Shown: positions 43,814 to 54,024, counted from the stretch's first letter. The stretch: 64,000 nucleotides of DNA from Ruegeria sp. PrR005 (GCF_010500245.1 NZ_JAAGOX010000001.1:1-64000); one strand, 5' to 3'. Notes: generated by a model from the letters alone, not told the origin. Numbers and translations are program-made.

Positions 43814-44467
43814 ATGCCCGAGGTGATTTTTCCCGGACCCGAAGGCCGTCTGGAAGGCCGCTACCACCCGCAAAAGGAAAAAGACGCACCCATTGCCATC
43901 GTGCTGCATCCGCATCCGCAATTCGGCGGCACCATGAACAACAAGGTGGTCTATAACCTGCACTATGCCTTCTACAATCTGGGCTTTACCGTACTGCGGT
44001 TCAATTTTCGCGGCGTCGGGCGCAGCCAGGGCGAATATGATCAGGGCATTGGCGAGCTGTCCGATGCGGCCTCGGCGCTCGACTACCTTCAGTCGATGAA
44101 CAACAATTCGAAACACTGCTGGGTCGCGGGCTTTTCGTTTGGCGCCTGGATCGGCATGCAACTCTTGATGCGCCGCCCCGAGATCACCGGTTTTGTCAGC
44201 GTGGCCCCGCCCGCCAATATGTACGACTTCTCGTTCCTGGCCCCCTGTCCGTCCTCGGGCCTGATCATCAACGGAACGTCCGACCGGGTCGCACCGCCCG
44301 CAGATACCCGCTCGCTGGTTAACAAGCTGCATGAGCAGAAGGGCATCACCATCACCCATACCGAGGTCGAGGGCGCCGATCATTTCTTCCAGAACCAGCA
44401 TATGGACACGATGATCACCAACGTTGCCGATTATGTGAAACGCCGCCTGACCGAGACGTCGCGCTGA
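43814..44467 (+). CDS. Alpha/beta hydrolase
   Basis: 217 residues with a serine hydrolase core: oxyanion-region HPHPQFGGTMNN, RFNFRGVGRS, nucleophile elbow GFSFG (Ser108), acid-region GTSDRVAPP, and the catalytic His in EGADHFF. No signal peptide. This small cytosolic group is widespread in alphaproteobacteria; the substrate is unknown. It is first in an operon with two further genes that overlap stop-to-start, and it shares its promoter region with iscR. Confidence 0.85.
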   Translation: MPEVIFPGPEGRLEGRYHPQKEKDAPIAIVLHPHPQFGGTMNNKVVYNLHYAFYNLGFTVLRFNFRGVGRSQGEYDQGIGELSDAASALDYLQSMNNNSKHCWVAGFSFGAWIGMQLLMRRPEITGFVSVAPPANMYDFSFLAPCPSSGLIINGTSDRVAPPADTRSLVNKLHEQKGITITHTEVEGADHFFQNQHMDTMITNVADYVKRRLTETSR

Positions 44468-44712
44468 TGGCGGGAAGCATCGAATCCCTCGCTGCAAAGC
44501 TGGCCGAGGACACGATGAAAGTGATGGACCAGACCGGCGAGGAACGGCTTTTTGTCGAGGTGGGCAAGGTGCTGGCCGCCTCGTCGCAATCTCTGGAAGA
44601 GGCCTATCTGACAGAGATCCGCGTGCGTCTTGCCGAACGCCAGGCGCGCCGCTTCCTGATCCAACGGATGAACGAGTTGAAGGCGGCGCAAGCCCCCAAG
44701 GGCAGCCAATGA
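44467..44712 (+). CDS. Small helical hypothetical protein
   Basis: 81 residues, mostly alpha-helical and charged (SIESLAAKLAEDTMKVMDQTG, ERQARRFLIQRMNEL), no membrane segment. The start codon overlaps the hydrolase stop (TGATG) and its own stop overlaps the next ATG (ATGA), so it is a genuine middle gene of a three-gene operon. I do not recognise a characterised family. Confidence 0.75.
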   Translation: MAGSIESLAAKLAEDTMKVMDQTGEERLFVEVGKVLAASSQSLEEAYLTEIRVRLAERQARRFLIQRMNELKAAQAPKGSQ

Positions 44713-45869
44713 CAGCCCGCCTGTCGGCGCAGATCGACTTTCTCAAGGTCGCGGACAGGTTGAAGACCGTCGAGCGGGCCAATGTCCTGATGGACCTGTC
44801 GCGCCCCGAAAACTCGGCCGAGCACAGCTGGCACCTTGCCCTGTGGGCTCTGGCGCTTGAACCTTTTGCCGGGCCGGATGTCTCGGTTGGCCGCGCGATC
44901 CGGATGCTGCTGCTGCATGATCTGGTCGAGATCGAAACCGGCGACCATCCGATCCACGAAGAGACAGACTGGCAGGCCGTCGAACGGGCCGAGCGTGCCG
45001 CCGCGCGCCGCCTCTTCGGTCTCTTGCCACCGGATCAGGCCACGTGTTTTCACGACCTCTGGACCGAGTTCGAGGCCGACACCACGCCAGACGCCCGTTA
45101 TGCAAAAATGCTGGACCGGTGCCAGCCATTGTTCCAGGTGCTTTGCGCCGATACCCCGCGCCCTGATCATGTGGATGTGGTGCGCGACAACCTCGGGACC
45201 GGGCGCGCAGCCTATCTTGCCTCGGCCCTGCCCGAGGCGTTCGCCCATGCGATGGCCCTGCTGGATGGCACCCCCGCCAGCCTGGACCGGTTTACCGAGC
45301 GCCTGCCATTCCTGGTCGAAGCCGACAAGTTGAAAACCGTACACCGGGCCTCGCGCCTTCTGGATGACAGCCGATACGAGAATTCTGCGGAACACAGCTG
45401 GCACATCATGCTCTACGCCTGGGTACTGGATGAATACGCCGTGCAGCCGGTCGATACCGATCGGGTTCTGCGCATGCTCCTGCTGCATGACCTGGTCGAG
45501 ATCGACGCCGGCGACAATCCGATCCACGGCAATGTGGATCATGCCGTGCAAGAGGCGCTGGAACAGGCCGCTGCCGACCGTCTGTTCGGACTGCTGCCGC
45601 CGGATCAGGGTGCCGCATTGCGGTCGCTCTGGCAGGAGTTCGAGGCCGCGCAAAGCCCCGAGGCGGTCTTTGGCAAGGCCGTCGACCGGGTACAGACACC
45701 GATCGCAAACCTGGAAAACGGCGGCGGATCCTGGGTCAGCTACCGGGTCAGCCTGCCACAGCTCGAAACCCGGGTCGGCCAGCCGGTCAGCCGCGGCGCG
45801 CCCGATCTCTGGACCTGGCTCCAGCCACAGCTTCTGGACTGTTTCACCCGACTGGGACTGCCGGTCTGA
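44709..45869 (+). CDS. Tandem HD-domain phosphohydrolase (two YfbR-like modules in one chain)
   Basis: 386 residues made of two full HD modules about 190 residues apart. Module 1: SAEHSWH (His39) and HDLVEIETGD (His70-Asp71), DRCQ (Asp136). Module 2: SAEHSWH (His229) and HDLVEIDAGD (His260-Asp261), DRVQ (Asp326). Equivalent residues are exactly 190 positions apart, and RLFGLLPPDQ also repeats at 101-110 and 291-300. YfbR-like single-domain proteins are metal-dependent 5'-deoxynucleotidases; a single-chain duplicated form would be a pseudo-dimer. Both modules keep all metal ligands I can recognise. It is last in the hydrolase operon. Confidence 0.85.
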   Translation: MTARLSAQIDFLKVADRLKTVERANVLMDLSRPENSAEHSWHLALWALALEPFAGPDVSVGRAIRMLLLHDLVEIETGDHPIHEETDWQAVERAERAAARRLFGLLPPDQATCFHDLWTEFEADTTPDARYAKMLDRCQPLFQVLCADTPRPDHVDVVRDNLGTGRAAYLASALPEAFAHAMALLDGTPASLDRFTERLPFLVEADKLKTVHRASRLLDDSRYENSAEHSWHIMLYAWVLDEYAVQPVDTDRVLRMLLLHDLVEIDAGDNPIHGNVDHAVQEALEQAAADRLFGLLPPDQGAALRSLWQEFEAAQSPEAVFGKAVDRVQTPIANLENGGGSWVSYRVSLPQLETRVGQPVSRGAPDLWTWLQPQLLDCFTRLGLPV

Positions 45870-45873
45870 CGGG

Positions 45874-46011
45874 TCAGACCCCTGTCGAGGTGACAGTCTG
45901 TTCGAGCTGAGCAGCAGGATTCGGGGCCGGGTCCTGTGGTGCAAATCCCAGGCCAACGGCAACCACAAGAAGCGAGGCAATCAAGACGGCTTTGATAAAA
46001 GGCGTGATCAT
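45874..46011 (-). CDS. Possible 45-residue membrane or secreted peptide
   Basis: In the 220-nt gap between the HD gene and the class II amidotransferase gene, the minus strand holds MITPFIKAVLIASLLVVAVG followed by a Pro/Gln-rich tail ending VTSTGV. It looks like a signal-anchor or very short exported peptide. No good ribosome-binding site is seen (GGAT only). Treat as tentative. Confidence 0.4.
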   Translation of the reverse strand: MITPFIKAVLIASLLVVAVGLGFAPQDPAPNPAAQLEQTVTSTGV

Positions 46012-46089
46012 GACAAATATCCGAAAAAACAAACAATGGCCTTACCCTAGCCAGCCGACTCTGCTTGACCAAGTCAGGTATTCTTGACC

Positions 46090-46884
46090 TCAGGCCGCGT
46101 TGGCCAGATCCGCCGGACCAAACTCGCGCTCAACCGCGCCGTCAACATTGATCGTCAGGATCCGGCCCGGCATCAGTTCCGTCCAGTCGCCCTCTTCCTG
46201 ATCCAGCGGTTCCGACACAACCGCCCATCCCTGCCGCGCCTTGGAATACCGGTAATAGACCGAAGGCGCGATGTGATCCGAGGAATAGCGCACCGCATAG
46301 AGGGTCTGACCATCGCTGAACGCCGCCGACAGACGCATGTGCGGCGTGGTTCCCATCGCCTGGCTCAACCCTTCGAGCCGCGCCACCGACCGCGCCAACG
46401 CGCCATGCGGGTCGCTCTCCATGCCTTCGCTCATCGCCACCAGGAACAGCACTTCGGAATCCGTGCTGCCCTTGCGATAGGCATAGTATTCGTCGGCGAT
46501 CAGCATGTCGGCATGTTTGCGAAACCGCTCGAACCCGCCGACTTGACCGTTATGCATGAAGCACCACTGCCGGGCCGAAAACGGATGACAGTTGTTGCGG
46601 CTGATACACGACCCGGTCGAGGCGCGCACATGGCTCAGAAACAGGCCCGAGCGCACATGATGGGCCACAGCGCGCAGGTTCGGATCGGACCATGCCGGAT
46701 AGACATCGCGATACAGCCCCGGTTCGGGCCGGGCATCGTACCAGGCCACCCCGAATCCATCGCCATTGGTCGCGGTCTTGCACTGCTCTGCATGGGCGCT
46801 CTGGGCAATCAGCGAATGCCCCGGACGTGAAATCACATCTTCCAGGAAGATCGGCGTTCCATGATAGGCGGCCCAACGGCACAT
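46090..46884 (-). CDS. Class II glutamine amidotransferase (YafJ/EgtC-like)
   Basis: 264 residues. Cys2 is the N-terminal nucleophile (MCRWAAYHG). NGDGFGVAWYD, HVRASTG, FMHNGQVGGFERFR and the STDSEVLF block are Ntn-type GATase landmarks. It is a stand-alone glutaminase-fold protein; the partner domain, if any, is not encoded next to it. Related proteins cleave gamma-glutamyl amides, for example EgtC in ergothioneine synthesis, but no egt genes are nearby. Confidence 0.88.
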   Translation of the reverse strand: MCRWAAYHGTPIFLEDVISRPGHSLIAQSAHAEQCKTATNGDGFGVAWYDARPEPGLYRDVYPAWSDPNLRAVAHHVRSGLFLSHVRASTGSCISRNNCHPFSARQWCFMHNGQVGGFERFRKHADMLIADEYYAYRKGSTDSEVLFLVAMSEGMESDPHGALARSVARLEGLSQAMGTTPHMRLSAAFSDGQTLYAVRYSSDHIAPSVYYRYSKARQGWAVVSEPLDQEEGDWTELMPGRILTINVDGAVEREFGPADLANAA

Positions 46885-47097
46885 GATCGCTCTCCAATAT
46901 GCTGGCGCATGTCCTTGGGCGCCCGGGAAACTCCTATGCGTTCCTTATAGTGATCCGGATTTTCCGCAAAGTGAATCCGTGCACACTCGATTGTTCGCAA
47001 TTGTGCCAAATACGTCGGTCTGTCGCTTGCCTGTTTTTTCGGTTAGGGCGAGGGCGTCTAGAGACACAATGCGAATCCATCGGCGCGGAGGTCGGCC

Positions 47098-47433
47098 ATG
47101 CCTGTCCACTATTTCTACCTCATTCTCGCCGTCGCGGCGGAAACGGTCGGCACCACGGCGCTCCAGGCCAGCCAGCAGTTCACCCGCCTCGTGCCTTCGG
47201 TTCTGGTTGTCCTCGGATATGGCCTGGCCTTCTACCTTATGGCACAGACCCTGCGGGTGATGCCCGTTGGGATCGTCTACGCGATCTGGTCGGGGCTCGG
47301 CATCGTGTTTATCGCCGCCATCGGCTATATGGTCTTTGGTCAAAAGCTCGATCTGCCCGCCCTTCTGGGCATCGCGATGATCGTCGGCGGCATCCTTGTG
47401 ATCCATCTTTTCTCGGCCACATCCACCCATTGA
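47098..47433 (+). CDS. Small multidrug resistance (SMR/EmrE-type) transporter
   Basis: 111 residues, four membrane helices. The essential membrane glutamate is Glu15 (ILAVAAETVGTTAL), near EmrE Glu14. The APAYAIWSGLG-type motif appears as VGIVYAIWSGLGIVFIA, and GYMVFGQKLD follows. It exports lipophilic cations or guanidinium as a dimer. GGAGG lies 7 nt upstream of the ATG. The upstream 213-nt divergent gap shows no recognisable riboswitch or operator. Confidence 0.9.
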   Translation: MPVHYFYLILAVAAETVGTTALQASQQFTRLVPSVLVVLGYGLAFYLMAQTLRVMPVGIVYAIWSGLGIVFIAAIGYMVFGQKLDLPALLGIAMIVGGILVIHLFSATSTH

Positions 47434-47536
47434 TGCCGCGACGCGGCGATATTCCGCAGTTTCGATGCATTTTCTCTGGCCTTTGTCCGCCTGTCGGGCT
47501 ATGCGCCGGGCCAACTCCCTTACAAAGGCTGACCTC

Positions 47537-49357
47537 ATGGACCTGCGCAATATTGCGATCATCGCTCACGTGGACCACGGCAAGACCACCCTGGTGGACG
47601 AGCTGTTGAAACAGTCCGGCGCCTTTCGCGAGAACCAGGCCGTGGCCGAGCGCGCCATGGACAGCAACGATCTGGAACGCGAACGCGGCATCACCATTCT
47701 TGCCAAGGCGACCTCGGTCGAGTGGCAGGGCACCCGCATCAACATCGTCGACACCCCCGGCCACGCCGATTTCGGCGGCGAAGTCGAGCGGATCCTCAGC
47801 ATGGTTGACGGCGTGGTTCTGCTGGTCGATGCCGCCGAAGGCCCGATGCCGCAAACCAAGTTCGTGACCTCCAAGGCGCTGGCCCTGGGCCTGCGCCCCA
47901 TCGTGGTACTGAACAAGGTCGACAAACCCGATGCCGAGCCGGACCGCGCGCTGGACGAGTGTTTCGATCTTTTCGCCAACCTTGGCGCCACGGACGAGCA
48001 GCTCGACTTCCCGCATCTTTACGCCTCGGGCCGCTCTGGCTGGGCCGACGAAACGCTGGAAGGCCCGCGCAAGGATCTCAACGCGCTTTTCAGCCTGGTC
48101 GTGCGCCACGTGCCCGCCCCGGCCCAGATCGCGCGCAAGGACGAACCCTTCCGCATGCTGGCCACCACGCTGGGCAGCGACCCGTTCATCGGCCGCATCC
48201 TGACCGGCCGTGTGGAAAGCGGCACGCTGAAAACCGGCGAGACGCTCAAGGCGCTCAGCCGCAAAGGCGAGCTGATCGAGAACTTCCGCGCCTCGAAAAT
48301 CCTCGCCTTCCGGGGTCTGGGTCAACAGCCGATCGATGTGGCCGAGGCCGGTGACATCGTCACCATCGCCGGGATGAGCAAGGCCACCGTGGCCGACAGC
48401 CTGGTGAACCCGCAAGTGATCGAGGCACTGCCCGCCCAGCCGATCGACCCGCCGACCATCAGCGTTACCTTCGGCATCAACGACAGCCCGCTTGCAGGCC
48501 GCGACGGCAAAAAGGTGCAAAGCCGTGTCATCCGCGACCGCCTTATGAAAGAAGCGGAATCGAACGTCGCCATCCGCGTCACCGACACGCCGGGCGGCGA
48601 GGCGTTCGAGGTCGCGGGCCGGGGCGAACTTCAGATGGGTGTGCTGATCGAGAACATGCGCCGCGAAGGGTTCGAACTCAGCATCTCGCGCCCGCAGGTC
48701 CTGTTCCGCGAGGAAGATGGCCAACGGCTGGAGCCGATCGAGGAAGTCACCATCGACGTGGATGACGAATTCACCGGCGCGGTGATCGAGAAAGTCACCG
48801 GCGCGCGCAAGGGCGAACTGGTCGAGATGAAGCCCGCCGGCACCGGCAAGACCCGGATCATTGCGCATGTGCCCTCGCGCGGTCTCATCGGCTATCACGG
48901 CGAGTTCCTGACCGACACGCGCGGCACTGGCGTGCTGAACCGCGTGTTTCACGCCTGGGCCCCACACAAGGGCCCGATCCCGGGACGCCGCGCGGGCGTG
49001 CTGATCTCGATGGAGAACGGCCAGTCGGTGGCCTATGCGCTCTGGAACCTCGAAGAGCGTGGCCGCATGTTCATCGGCCCGCAGGCGGATGTCTATGAGG
49101 GCATGATCATCGGCGAGCACAGCCGCGACAACGATCTCGAAGTGAACCCGCTCAAGGGCAAGAAACTGACCAACGTGCGCGCCTCGGGCACGGACGAGGC
49201 GGTGCGCCTGACCCCGCATATCCAGTTCAGCCTCGAAGAGGCGATTGCCTATATCGACAATGACGAACTGGTAGAAGTGACGCCGAACTCGATCCGGCTG
49301 CGCAAGCGCTTCCTTGACCCGCACGAGCGCAAGCGCCAGTCCAAGGCGGCAAGCTGA
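47537..49357 (+). CDS. typA: Translational GTPase TypA/BipA
   Basis: 606 residues from ATG 47537. G1 [17 protein letters not shown]2/switch region [16 protein letters not shown]3 [15 protein letters not shown] and G4 [11 protein letters not shown] are complete; the C-terminal half has the BipA-specific [21 protein letters not shown]. It is a ribosome-associated GTPase for stress and cold adaptation and 50S biogenesis. Length is normal. A strong terminator follows. Confidence 0.96.
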   Translation: MDLRNIAIIAHVDHGKTTLVDELLKQSGAFRENQAVAERAMDSNDLERERGITILAKATSVEWQGTRINIVDTPGHADFGGEVERILSMVDGVVLLVDAAEGPMPQTKFVTSKALALGLRPIVVLNKVDKPDAEPDRALDECFDLFANLGATDEQLDFPHLYASGRSGWADETLEGPRKDLNALFSLVVRHVPAPAQIARKDEPFRMLATTLGSDPFIGRILTGRVESGTLKTGETLKALSRKGELIENFRASKILAFRGLGQQPIDVAEAGDIVTIAGMSKATVADSLVNPQVIEALPAQPIDPPTISVTFGINDSPLAGRDGKKVQSRVIRDRLMKEAESNVAIRVTDTPGGEAFEVAGRGELQMGVLIENMRREGFELSISRPQVLFREEDGQRLEPIEEVTIDVDDEFTGAVIEKVTGARKGELVEMKPAGTGKTRIIAHVPSRGLIGYHGEFLTDTRGTGVLNRVFHAWAPHKGPIPGRRAGVLISMENGQSVAYALWNLEERGRMFIGPQADVYEGMIIGEHSRDNDLEVNPLKGKKLTNVRASGTDEAVRLTPHIQFSLEEAIAYIDNDELVEVTPNSIRLRKRFLDPHERKRQSKAAS

Positions 49358-49364
49358 ACCAATA

Positions 49365-49390
49365 AAGGGCGCCCCGGTGGCGCCCTTTTT
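49365..49390. terminator. Terminator after typA (probably bidirectional)
   Basis: AAGGGCGCC-CCGGT-GGCGCCCTT makes a 9-bp stem with a T5 run on the plus strand and As on the other side, 8 nt past the typA stop and just before the converging DUF486 gene's stop. Confidence 0.88.
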
Positions 49391-49393
49391 CGT

Positions 49394-49741
49394 TCAGAAC
49401 GGCCCGCGAAACACGAACCACGCCCCCAACGCGATGAAGCCGAACCCAATGGCGTGATTTACGGTCAGCGCTTCCTTCAGGATAAGCACGGAAAACCCGG
49501 CAAAGACGATCAGGGTAATGACCTCCTGCATCGTCTTCAGTTCCGCCGCCGTATAAACGCGGTGCCCAATCCGGTTGGCAGGCACCGCAAGGCAGTATTC
49601 GATCAGGGCAATGCCCCAGCTAACCAGAATGACCACGGCCAGCGGTTTGCCGGGGAATTTCAGATGCCCGTACCACGCGAATGTCATGAAGACATTCGAG
49701 GCTGCCAACAACACCAGCGGCAGCAGATGCGCGGGCGTCAT
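49394..49741 (-). CDS. DMT superfamily protein (DUF486)
   Basis: 115 residues, four membrane helices, with the DUF486 hallmarks FMTFAWYGHLKF near the N-terminus and ELKTMQEVITLIVFAGFSV. It resembles half of a drug/metabolite transporter and probably acts as a homo-oligomer. Function unknown. It converges on typA and lies 10 nt downstream of the DUF1330 gene. Confidence 0.87.
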   Translation of the reverse strand: MTPAHLLPLVLLAASNVFMTFAWYGHLKFPGKPLAVVILVSWGIALIEYCLAVPANRIGHRVYTAAELKTMQEVITLIVFAGFSVLILKEALTVNHAIGFGFIALGAWFVFRGPF

Positions 49742-49751
49742 CCCCGGCCTG

Positions 49752-50039
49752 TCATTCGCTGGTCTCGACCACCATCAACTCGCGTTCCGAGGCGCCGCGC
49801 GCATGGCTCAGCGCCTCCTGATATTCAGGCGAGTTGTAGCAATCGACGGCCGCTTCGACCGATGGAAAGCGCGCCACCACGTTGCGCGGCCGCTCCTTGC
49901 CTTCGAGCTGCACGAACCGACCGCCGCGCGCGATGAAGGTGCCGCCATGCTTGGCGATGGCGGGGCCGGCCAGCGCGGCATATTTGCCGTAAGCCTCGGC
50001 ATCGGTCACCGTCACATGTGCAATCCAGAGTGCGCCCAT
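49752..50039 (-). CDS. DUF1330 family protein
   Basis: 95 residues from ATG 50039. WIAHVTVTDAEAYGKYAALAGPAIAKHGG at the start and YNSPEYQEALSHARGASERELMVVE at the end are the DUF1330 ferredoxin-like alpha-beta barrel pattern. These small dimeric cytosolic proteins have no confirmed reaction. It starts 4 nt after the alaS stop, so likely co-transcribed with alaS. Confidence 0.87.
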   Translation of the reverse strand: MGALWIAHVTVTDAEAYGKYAALAGPAIAKHGGTFIARGGRFVQLEGKERPRNVVARFPSVEAAVDCYNSPEYQEALSHARGASERELMVVETSE

Positions 50040-50043
50040 CGTC

Positions 50044-52716
50044 TTATCCTCCCAGAACCTGTTCGGCGGCCTTGATTGCCGCATCCGCGTTGCCTACGTC
50101 CTGACCACCGCCCTGCGCCATGTCGGGGCGGCCACCGCCACCCTTGCCGCCAAGCGCCGCGACCGCCGCCTTGACCAGATCCACAGCAGAAACGCTGGCC
50201 GTCAGATCCTCGGTCACGCCAGCCGCTACAGCGGCCTTGCCCCCGGTATCAGCAATCAGCAGCACCGCGCCCGAGCCGATGCGACTCTTGTGTTCGTCGA
50301 TCAGCGCCGGCAGATCCTTGCCCGACACTCCCGACAGCACCTGCGCCAGGAACGGCACACCGCCCACCTCGCGCGTCTCGGCACCGCCACCCTGCCCGGC
50401 CCCACCGGCCATGGCCAGATCGCGGCGCAGCTGCGCCACCTCGTTTTGCAACGCCTTGCGCTCGTCCAACAGCGCCCGCACCCGCTCAGCCACCTCGGCC
50501 GGTTGCGCCTTGAGCATCGCGGTTACCTCGGACAGACGCGACACTTCCTGCGACAGGTGCTCATAGGCCGCCTGCCCGGTCAGCGCCTCGATCCGGCGCA
50601 CCCCGGCGCTCGACGCGCTATCGCCCAGGATCACGAACATGCCGATATCGCCGGTCTGTGCCACATGGGTGCCGCCGCACAGCTCGATCGACCAGGTCTT
50701 GCCATCGGCGCCCTTGCCGGTTTCGGCCCGGCCCATCGACACCACCCGCACCTCGTCGCCGTATTTCTCGCCAAAGAGCGCCTGCGCGCCGATGGCGCGG
50801 GCATCGTCGGGGGTCATGATCCGGGTCTCGACCTTGGAATTCTGTCGGATGAACCGGTTCACCTCGGTCCCGACCTGGGCCAGTTCCGCCTCGCTCAGCG
50901 CTTTGGCATGGCTGAAGTCGAAGCGCAGCCTGTCAGCCGCGTTCAGCGAGCCGCGCTGCGCCACATGATCGCCCAGGGCCTCGCGCAGCGCTTCATGCAG
51001 CAGGTGCGTGGCCGAGTGGTTGGCCCGGATGGCACCGCGACGGGCGTGATCCACCTCCAGCTCGACCGCATCGCCTTTGGCCAGCGTGCCGCGCTCCATC
51101 GTGACCTTATGGGCATAGACCTTGCCATCGGCGAATTTTCGCGTGTCCTCGACCAGGGCCACGTGATCTCGGTTCTCCAGCCGACGGATTACGCCGGTAT
51201 CCCCCACCTGGCCGCCCGCCTCGCCATAGAACGGGGTCTGGTTGGTCACCACCCAGCCGCTGCCGCCCTCGGCGATCTTGTCCGCCCGGGCCCCATCAAC
51301 CACCAGCGCCAGCACCTGGCCTTCGGCCTTTTCGGTGTCATAACCCAGGAAATCGGTGGCACCCGCAACATCCAGCACGTCGAACCACACGGCATTATCC
51401 GCCGCCTCGCCCGAGCCGGCCCAGGCGGCGCGCGCCTTTGCCTTCTGCTCGGCCATGGCCGTGTCGAACCCGTCGGTATCCACCTTGCGGCCCTTTTCGC
51501 GCAGCGCGTCCTGCGTCAGGTCCAGCGGAAAGCCATAGGTGTCATAAAGCTTGAACGCCGCCTCGCCCGGCAGCGGCGCGCCCTCGGGCAGCGCGCCCAA
51601 CTCGTCATCCAGCAGTTTCAGACCACGATCCAGTGTCTGCTTGAACCGGGTTTCCTCCAGCAACAGCGTTTCCTCAATCAGCGCCTGCGCCCGGCCCAGC
51701 TCGGGATAGGCCGCGCCCATCTGGCCCACCAGCGTGCGCACCAGCCGGTGCATCACCGGATCCTTTGCGCCCAACAGGTGGGCGTGCCGCATCGCCCGCC
51801 GCATGATCCGGCGCAGCACATAACCGCGCCCGTCATTGCTGGGCATCACCCCATCCGCGATCAGGAACGAGGTCGAGCGCAGGTGATCCGCGATCACCCG
51901 GTGATGCACGTTCTGATTCCCATAGGGATCGGCGCTGGTGGCATCTGCCGAGGCCTCGATCAGCGCCTTGAACAGGTCGGTGTCATAATTGTCATGGCTG
52001 CCCTGGAGCAGCGCGCCGATCCGTTCCAGCCCCATGCCGGTGTCGATCGACTGCATGTCCAGATCGATCATCGAGCCGTCCTCGAACTTCTCGTTCTGCA
52101 TGAAGACGATGTTCCAGATCTCGATGAACCGGTCGCCATCCTCTTCCGGGCTGCCCGGAGGGCCACCCCAGATATGGTCGCCATGGTCATAGAAAATCTC
52201 GGTGCAGGGGCCGCAGGGGCCGGTCGGGCCCATCTGCCAGAAGTTGTCCGAGGTGGCGATGCGGATGATCCGGCTCTCGGGCACGCCCACCTTCTTCCAG
52301 ATCTCGAAAGCCTCGTCATCGGTGTGATAGACGGTGGTGTAAAGCTTGTCCTTGGGGATGTCGAAATCGCGGGTGATCAACTCCCAGGCAAAGGGGATCG
52401 CCTCGGACTTGAAGTAGTCGCCAAACGAGAAATTGCCCAGCATCTCGAAAAACGTGTGATGCCGCGCTGTATAGCCCACATTGTCCAAATCATTGTGCTT
52501 GCCGCCTGCCCGCACACATTTCTGCGCGGTGGTGGCGCGGACATAGTCGCGCTTGTCCACCCCGGTGAAGCAGTTCTTGAACTGCACCATGCCGGAATTG
52601 GTGAACATCAGCGTCGGGTCGTTGCGCGGCACCAATGGGCTGGAGGGGACGATCGTATGCCCCTGTTTGGCGAAATAGTTCAAAAAGGTCGTTCGGATGT
52701 CGTTCAGGCTGGGCAT
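50044..52716 (-). CDS. alaS: Alanyl-tRNA synthetase
   Basis: 890 residues from ATG 52716 ([15 protein letters not shown]), the standard start; upstream in-frame sequence is non-conserved. Class II motifs are present: [18 protein letters not shown], a [14 protein letters not shown] loop and GMGLERI. The editing domain has [11 protein letters not shown] and [13 protein letters not shown] zinc/water ligands. The C-terminal DHHA1 end has [13 protein letters not shown]. It charges tRNA-Ala and clears Ser/Gly mischarging. recA lies 148 nt upstream, as is typical of alphaproteobacteria. Confidence 0.97.
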   Translation of the reverse strand: MPSLNDIRTTFLNYFAKQGHTIVPSSPLVPRNDPTLMFTNSGMVQFKNCFTGVDKRDYVRATTAQKCVRAGGKHNDLDNVGYTARHHTFFEMLGNFSFGDYFKSEAIPFAWELITRDFDIPKDKLYTTVYHTDDEAFEIWKKVGVPESRIIRIATSDNFWQMGPTGPCGPCTEIFYDHGDHIWGGPPGSPEEDGDRFIEIWNIVFMQNEKFEDGSMIDLDMQSIDTGMGLERIGALLQGSHDNYDTDLFKALIEASADATSADPYGNQNVHHRVIADHLRSTSFLIADGVMPSNDGRGYVLRRIMRRAMRHAHLLGAKDPVMHRLVRTLVGQMGAAYPELGRAQALIEETLLLEETRFKQTLDRGLKLLDDELGALPEGAPLPGEAAFKLYDTYGFPLDLTQDALREKGRKVDTDGFDTAMAEQKAKARAAWAGSGEAADNAVWFDVLDVAGATDFLGYDTEKAEGQVLALVVDGARADKIAEGGSGWVVTNQTPFYGEAGGQVGDTGVIRRLENRDHVALVEDTRKFADGKVYAHKVTMERGTLAKGDAVELEVDHARRGAIRANHSATHLLHEALREALGDHVAQRGSLNAADRLRFDFSHAKALSEAELAQVGTEVNRFIRQNSKVETRIMTPDDARAIGAQALFGEKYGDEVRVVSMGRAETGKGADGKTWSIELCGGTHVAQTGDIGMFVILGDSASSAGVRRIEALTGQAAYEHLSQEVSRLSEVTAMLKAQPAEVAERVRALLDERKALQNEVAQLRRDLAMAGGAGQGGGAETREVGGVPFLAQVLSGVSGKDLPALIDEHKSRIGSGAVLLIADTGGKAAVAAGVTEDLTASVSAVDLVKAAVAALGGKGGGGRPDMAQGGGQDVGNADAAIKAAEQVLGG

Positions 52717-52805
52717 TCTGGCTCTCTCGGCGCGAAATCGGCAGGGTCTGCGCTGGTTTAGCGGCAGCCCGGCCCCCTGTCCACAGCCCCCGTCGTCGCA
52801 AAGGG

Positions 52806-52829
52806 AAAAGGCGGCCCCGCAGGACCGCC
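52806..52829 (-). terminator. Probable terminator after recA
   Basis: GGCGG...CCGCC stem (52810-52814 with 52825-52829, inner GC pairs possible) starts ~36 nt past the recA stop and is followed on the minus strand by TTTTCCCTTT. It separates recA from alaS. Confidence 0.65.
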
Positions 52830-52864
52830 CTCGTCTTTCTTCCAAAGCGTCGGCGCAGACCGCC

Positions 52865-53926
52865 TCAGGCCTCGAGGATATCGTCGTCGCTCGATCCCAT
52901 GTCGAATTCCAACCCGTGCGAGGCGCGGATCTTGTCTTCGATCTCCAAAGCTATCTTGCTGTTTTCCTTCAGGAACGTCTTGGCATTTTCGCGGCCCTGG
53001 CCGATCCGTTCGTCGCCATAGGAATACCAGCTGCCGGATTTTTCGACCACGCCCGCCTTGACACCCAGATCCAGCAATTCGCCGGTCTTCGAAATGCCCT
53101 CGCCATACATGATGTCGAACTCGACCTGCTTGAAGGGCGGCGCCACCTTGTTCTTGACCACCTTGACGCGGGTGGCGTTACCTACCACCTCGTCACGGTC
53201 CTTGATCGAACCGATCCGGCGAATATCCAGACGCACCGAGCTGTAGAATTTCAGCGCGTTGCCTCCGGTGGTGGTTTCCGGGCTGCCGAACATCACGCCG
53301 ATCTTCATCCGGATCTGGTTGATGAAGATCACCATGCATTTCGACCGGCTGATCGAGCCGGTCAGCTTGCGCATGGCCTGGCTCATCAGACGGGCCTGCA
53401 CACCGACGCTGGAATCGCCCATGTCGCCTTCGAGTTCCGATTTCGGGGTCAATGCTGCGACCGAATCGACCACGACCATGTTGACCGCACCCGAGCGCAC
53501 CAGCGTGTCGGTGATCTCCAGCGCCTGTTCGCCGGTATCGGGCTGGCTGATCAACAGCTCGTTCAGATCGACGCCCAGCTTGCGGGCATATTGCGGGTCG
53601 AGCGCATGTTCGGCATCGACAAAGGCGCAGACGCCGCCGCGTTTCTGCTGCTCGGCGATGCAATGCAGGGTCAGCGTGGTCTTGCCCGAGCTTTCCGGCC
53701 CGTAGATTTCGACGATCCGGCCCATCGGCAGGCCGCCGATCCCCAGTGCAATATCCAGCCCCAGCGAGCCGGTCGAGCTTGCCTCGATTTCCTGGATGGC
53801 ATTCTCGCCGCCCAGTTTCATGATCGAACCTTTGCCGAACTGCCGTTCGATCTGGGCCAGAGCGCTGTCCAGCGCCTTTTGCTTGTCCGCGTTCTGTTTG
53901 CTGCTCATTGTCAGAAGATCCGCCAT
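52865..53926 (-). CDS. recA: Recombinase RecA
   Basis: 353 residues. Walker [20 protein letters not shown] Walker [23 protein letters not shown] (loop 2) and GSIMKLGG start are invariant RecA features. It forms filaments on ssDNA and triggers LexA self-cleavage. ATG 53926 gives a six-residue N-terminal extension over the alternative ATG at 53908. Upstream are a sigma-70-like promoter and an SOS box. Confidence 0.97.
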   Translation of the reverse strand: MADLLTMSSKQNADKQKALDSALAQIERQFGKGSIMKLGGENAIQEIEASSTGSLGLDIALGIGGLPMGRIVEIYGPESSGKTTLTLHCIAEQQKRGGVCAFVDAEHALDPQYARKLGVDLNELLISQPDTGEQALEITDTLVRSGAVNMVVVDSVAALTPKSELEGDMGDSSVGVQARLMSQAMRKLTGSISRSKCMVIFINQIRMKIGVMFGSPETTTGGNALKFYSSVRLDIRRIGSIKDRDEVVGNATRVKVVKNKVAPPFKQVEFDIMYGEGISKTGELLDLGVKAGVVEKSGSWYSYGDERIGQGRENAKTFLKENSKIALEIEDKIRASHGLEFDMGSSDDDILEA

Positions 53927-53980
53927 AGTCCTGTCCCCTTCCTTGTGTCACACGCCGTCCCGGGCGGCAATCGCTGCTTT

Positions 53981-53995
53981 GTTCACCTCTTGTTC
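53981..53995. promoter_or_regulatory. Alphaproteobacterial SOS (LexA) box in front of recA
   Basis: GTTC-ACCTCTT-GTTC exactly fits the GTTC-N7-GTTC LexA operator of this class. It abuts the -10 element of the recA promoter, so bound LexA would block the transcription start. Confidence 0.9.
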
Positions 53996-54024
53996 CTTAT
54001 GAGATCAAAAAGGGAACATTTCAA
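53996..54024 (-). promoter_or_regulatory. Predicted recA promoter
   Basis: Reading the minus strand: TTGAAA (54019-54024), 17-nt spacer, CATAAG (53996-54001), directly followed by the SOS box. Spacing is ideal; the -10 matches the consensus at four of six bases. Confidence 0.6.

Noticed and set aside
46885-47097. Search for a guanidine riboswitch or operator before the SMR transporter
   Set aside because: No conserved riboswitch core or clear inverted repeat seen in the 213-nt divergent gap.
47309-49324. Long minus-strand open frame opposite typA
   Set aside because: Antisense shadow of typA; composition (His/Arg/Asp/Gln-rich) is typical of reverse-strand readings here.
50290-52761. Long plus-strand open frame opposite alaS
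   Set aside because: Antisense shadow of alaS; no recognisable domains.
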